Assembly (NCBI GenBank): GCA_012035435.1
Contig: JAAUPH010000100.1
Coordinates: 1 to 7,937 of the forward strand
DNA from: Sphingopyxis sp.
Lineage (GTDB): Bacteria > Pseudomonadota > Alphaproteobacteria > Sphingomonadales > Sphingomonadaceae
Length of the DNA: 7,937 nucleotides
Reading direction: 5' to 3'
Below the pieces are notes generated by a model. It searched no databases, was not told the origin of the DNA, and saw nothing but the letters and a program-made list of their open reading frames with translations. Below, one piece after another: positions 6,371-7,937 of the stretch. How positions within the stretch are numbered: position 1 is the stretch's first letter; each line of letters opens with the position of its first letter. The translations under genes and the position numbers were made by a program.

Positions 6371-6829
6371 ATGATCATCCTGGACACTATCGATCGCCGC
6401 ATCCTCACCGCGCTGCAACGCGACGCCACCCTGTCGATCGCCGACCTCGCCGAACGCGTCGGCCTGAGCCAAACGCCCTGCTGGAAACGCATCAAGCGGC
6501 TGGAGGGCGCGGGCGTGATCACGGGCCGCGTCGCGCTGCTCGACCGGATGCAGCTGGGCGTCGGCACCACGGTCTTCGTGTCGGTCCGCACCAGCCAGCA
6601 TGACGAGGATTGGCTGGTGCAATTCGCCGAAGCGATCCGGGCCATTCCGGAAGTCACCGAATTCTACCGCATGAGCGGCGACGTCGACTATCTCCTCAAA
6701 ATCGTCTGCCGCGATATCGCCGATTATGACCGCATCTATAAAGCCATGATCCGCGCGGCGAAGCTGTCGGATGTGAGCAGTTCGTTCGCGATGGAGCAGA
6801 TCAAATACACGACCGAGGTGCCGCTCTAA
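6371..6829 (+). CDS. Lrp/AsnC-family transcriptional regulator
   Basis: At 152 residues the protein has the family's usual length. The N-terminal helix-turn-helix spans about 4-50: LDTIDRRILTALQRDA, then LSIADLAERVGLSQTPCWKR with the recognition helix at about 32-43. A linker leads to the RAM ligand/oligomerisation domain (about 65-145), containing VTEFYRMSGDVDYLLKIVC (85-103) and ending MEQIKYTTEVPL. Family members bind DNA as dimers or octamers and usually sense amino acids; this effector is unknown. No Shine-Dalgarno precedes ATG 6371, and a TAA 12 bases upstream in frame rules out a longer protein, so the mRNA may be nearly leaderless. Phased GATAAAA repeats upstream suggest autoregulation. 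The gene is divergent from the DUF6356-like gene and 168 bases ahead of guaB. Confidence 0.95.
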   Translation: MIILDTIDRRILTALQRDATLSIADLAERVGLSQTPCWKRIKRLEGAGVITGRVALLDRMQLGVGTTVFVSVRTSQHDEDWLVQFAEAIRAIPEVTEFYRMSGDVDYLLKIVCRDIADYDRIYKAMIRAAKLSDVSSSFAMEQIKYTTEVPL

Positions 6830-6837
6830 TCCACCTC

Positions 6838-6849
6838 GTCATCCCCGCG
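6838..6849 (+). repeat. Solo arm of the GTCATCCCCGCG repeat
   Basis: The 12 bases match exactly the left arm of the inverted repeat at 4421-4491, but no partner arm follows before guaB. It lies 8 bases after the stop of the Lrp/AsnC gene and looks like a decayed or partial copy. It probably does not terminate transcription by itself. Confidence 0.6.
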
Positions 6850-6946
6850 ACGGCGGCAAATTCCTCCCCATACCCGCTGCGCAGCCACAGTGAGGATTTG
6901 TCGCCCAAGCCCTTTTTCCCAGCCCCCACTGGCGCACCTGCGCCGC

Positions 6947-6971
6947 CTTGGTTACATGGGCCGCCACCAAG
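6947..6971 (+). other. Possible hairpin upstream of guaB
   Basis: CTTGGT (6947-6952) can pair with ACCAAG (6966-6971) across a 13-base loop, ending 26 bases before the guaB start. A tiny GC hairpin, GGCGC (6931-6935) with GCGCC (6940-6944), lies just before it. No known riboswitch is recognisable and no U-tract follows. It may be leader structure or chance. No promoter is obvious between 6850 and 6997. Confidence 0.25.
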
Positions 6972-6997
6972 CGATTCGACCCCAGAAAGTGGCACCC

Positions 6998-7937
6998 ATG
7001 GAAATCCGCACCGGCCTGACCTTTGACGATGTGTTGCTGGTGCCGTGCGAGAGCGAAATCCTGCCCAGTCAGGCGGTGTTGGCCACGCAGGTTTCGCGCG
7101 GGATTGCGCTGAACATCCCCATCTTGTCGTCCGCGATGGATACGGTGACAGAGGCCGACATGGCAATATTGATGGCGCAAATCGGCGGCATTGGCGTGCT
7201 CCACCGCAACCTCGATATCGAGGTGCAGGCGGCGCAGGTGCGGCAGGTGAAGCGCTTCGAAAGCGGGATGATCGTCAACCCGATCACGGTTCGCCCCGAC
7301 GCACCGCTGTCAGAGGCCACCGCGCTGATGGCGCAGCACCGCATTTCGGGCATTCCGGTGGTCGAAAATGGCGGGCGACTGTGCGGAATATTGACGCACC
7401 GTGACGTGCGCTTTGCCGCCAATCCCGCGCAGCCGGTGCGCGAGTTGATGACCGCCGACAACCTGGCGACCGTGCGCCCCGGTGTTAGTCAGGACGAAGC
7501 ACGGCGCTTGCTGCACCAGCGCCGCATCGAAAAGCTGCTGGTGGTCGACGATGATTTTCATTGCATCGGCCTGATCACGGTCAAGGACATGGAAAAGGCC
7601 GTCAATTATCCCGAAGCCACCAAGGACAGCGGCGGGCGCCTGCGCGTCGCCGCTGCGACCACCACGGGTGATGCCGGGATTGAGCGCACCGAGGCGCTGA
7701 TTGCGGCCGAATGCGACCTGATCGTCGTCGACACCGCGCACGGCCATAGCAAGATGGTCGCCGCGACCGTCGCACGGATCAAGGCGATGGCCCCGGATGT
7801 GCAGGTGCTGGCGGGCAATGTCGCGACCGGCGACGCGACGCGCGCGCTGATCGACGCCGGGGTCGACGGTGTAAAAGTCGGTATCGGTCCCGGCTCGATT
7901 TGCACCACACGCGTCGTTCGCGGGCGGTGGGCGTGCC
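6998..7937 (+). CDS. guaB: IMP dehydrogenase, 5' two thirds (runs off window end; two indels in the last 25 bases)
   Basis: The enzyme oxidises IMP to XMP with NAD+, the committed step of GMP synthesis, in the cytoplasm. From ATG 6998 the protein opens [20 protein letters not shown], with [14 protein letters not shown] and [10 protein letters not shown] of the barrel's first part. A CBS-domain pair follows (about 90-205: [21 protein letters not shown] and [21 protein letters not shown]). The barrel resumes at [12 protein letters not shown] (Asp245), [11 protein letters not shown] and the catalytic loop GPGSICTTR with nucleophile Cys302. About 312 of an expected 485-490 residues are visible. 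After Cys302 the read gives RVVRGRWAC where the family has RVVAGVGVP; removing one T at 7917-7918 and one G at 7926-7927 restores it exactly. The Shine-Dalgarno is weak (AGAAAG, 10 or more bases upstream). Confidence 0.96.
   Translation, partial: MEIRTGLTFDDVLLVPCESEILPSQAVLATQVSRGIALNIPILSSAMDTVTEADMAILMAQIGGIGVLHRNLDIEVQAAQVRQVKRFESGMIVNPITVRPDAPLSEATALMAQHRISGIPVVENGGRLCGILTHRDVRFAANPAQPVRELMTADNLATVRPGVSQDEARRLLHQRRIEKLLVVDDDFHCIGLITVKDMEKAVNYPEATKDSGGRLRVAAATTTGDAGIERTEALIAAECDLIVVDTAHGHSKMVAATVARIKAMAPDVQVLAGNVATGDATRALIDAGVDGVKVGIGPGSICTTRVVRGRWAC

Noticed and set aside
1..7937. CRISPR arrays, tRNA or rRNA genes, insertion sequences, phage genes
   Set aside because: I saw no spaced direct-repeat array, no cloverleaf or rRNA-like sequence and no transposase or integrase coding sequence; the only repeats are short intergenic palindromes and the NTF2 duplication.

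Overview
The window looks like chromosomal DNA from a sphingomonad (Alphaproteobacteria, Sphingomonadales; Sphingopyxis-like is my best guess). The basis is high G+C coding sequence, a sphingomonad-style TonB-dependent receptor, a small DUF6356-type protein, and intergenic palindromes of the GTCATCCCCGCG and GTCACCCTGAACTTGTTTC types that I associate with this group. The genus is inferred from style, not from a search.

Layout. Bases 1-135 (minus) hold the first 45 codons of a GntR-family regulator. A 91-base divergent promoter region follows, carrying a perfect 10-bp palindrome TTGTATACAA. Next is a tightly packed plus-strand operon: an Asp/Glu/hydantoin racemase-family protein (227-980), two tandem NTF2/SnoaL-like proteins (980-1410 and 1410-1808), and a TonB-dependent outer-membrane receptor (1833-4357). 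A 71-base inverted repeat (4421-4491) separates this from a convergent minus-strand thiolase (4493-5738). Upstream of the thiolase come a long imperfect palindrome, a small DUF6356-like membrane protein (minus, 5929-6180), a second related palindrome, an Lrp/AsnC regulator (plus, 6371-6829), and the 5' two thirds of guaB, encoding IMP dehydrogenase (plus, from 6998 past the window end).

How the genes may work together. The GntR regulator, racemase-like protein, NTF2 pair and receptor look like one regulated module. The receptor would import a substrate across the outer membrane, the racemase-fold and NTF2-fold proteins would act on it, and the GntR protein would sense it. The substrate cannot be told from sequence. 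The racemase-like protein has Thr and Ser where the family has its two catalytic cysteines, so its chemistry is probably not classical racemisation. This is the most interesting biology in the window.

Sequence quality. Five genes contain single-base reading-frame breaks: the racemase +1, the first NTF2 gene -1, the receptor -1 near its C-terminus, the thiolase -1 twice, and guaB two +1 events in the last 25 bases. In each case good family sequence resumes in another frame with no residue lost. Most lie in or beside G/C-rich runs, and essential guaB is affected, so base-calling or assembly error is a better explanation than gene decay. Coordinates below span the repaired genes.
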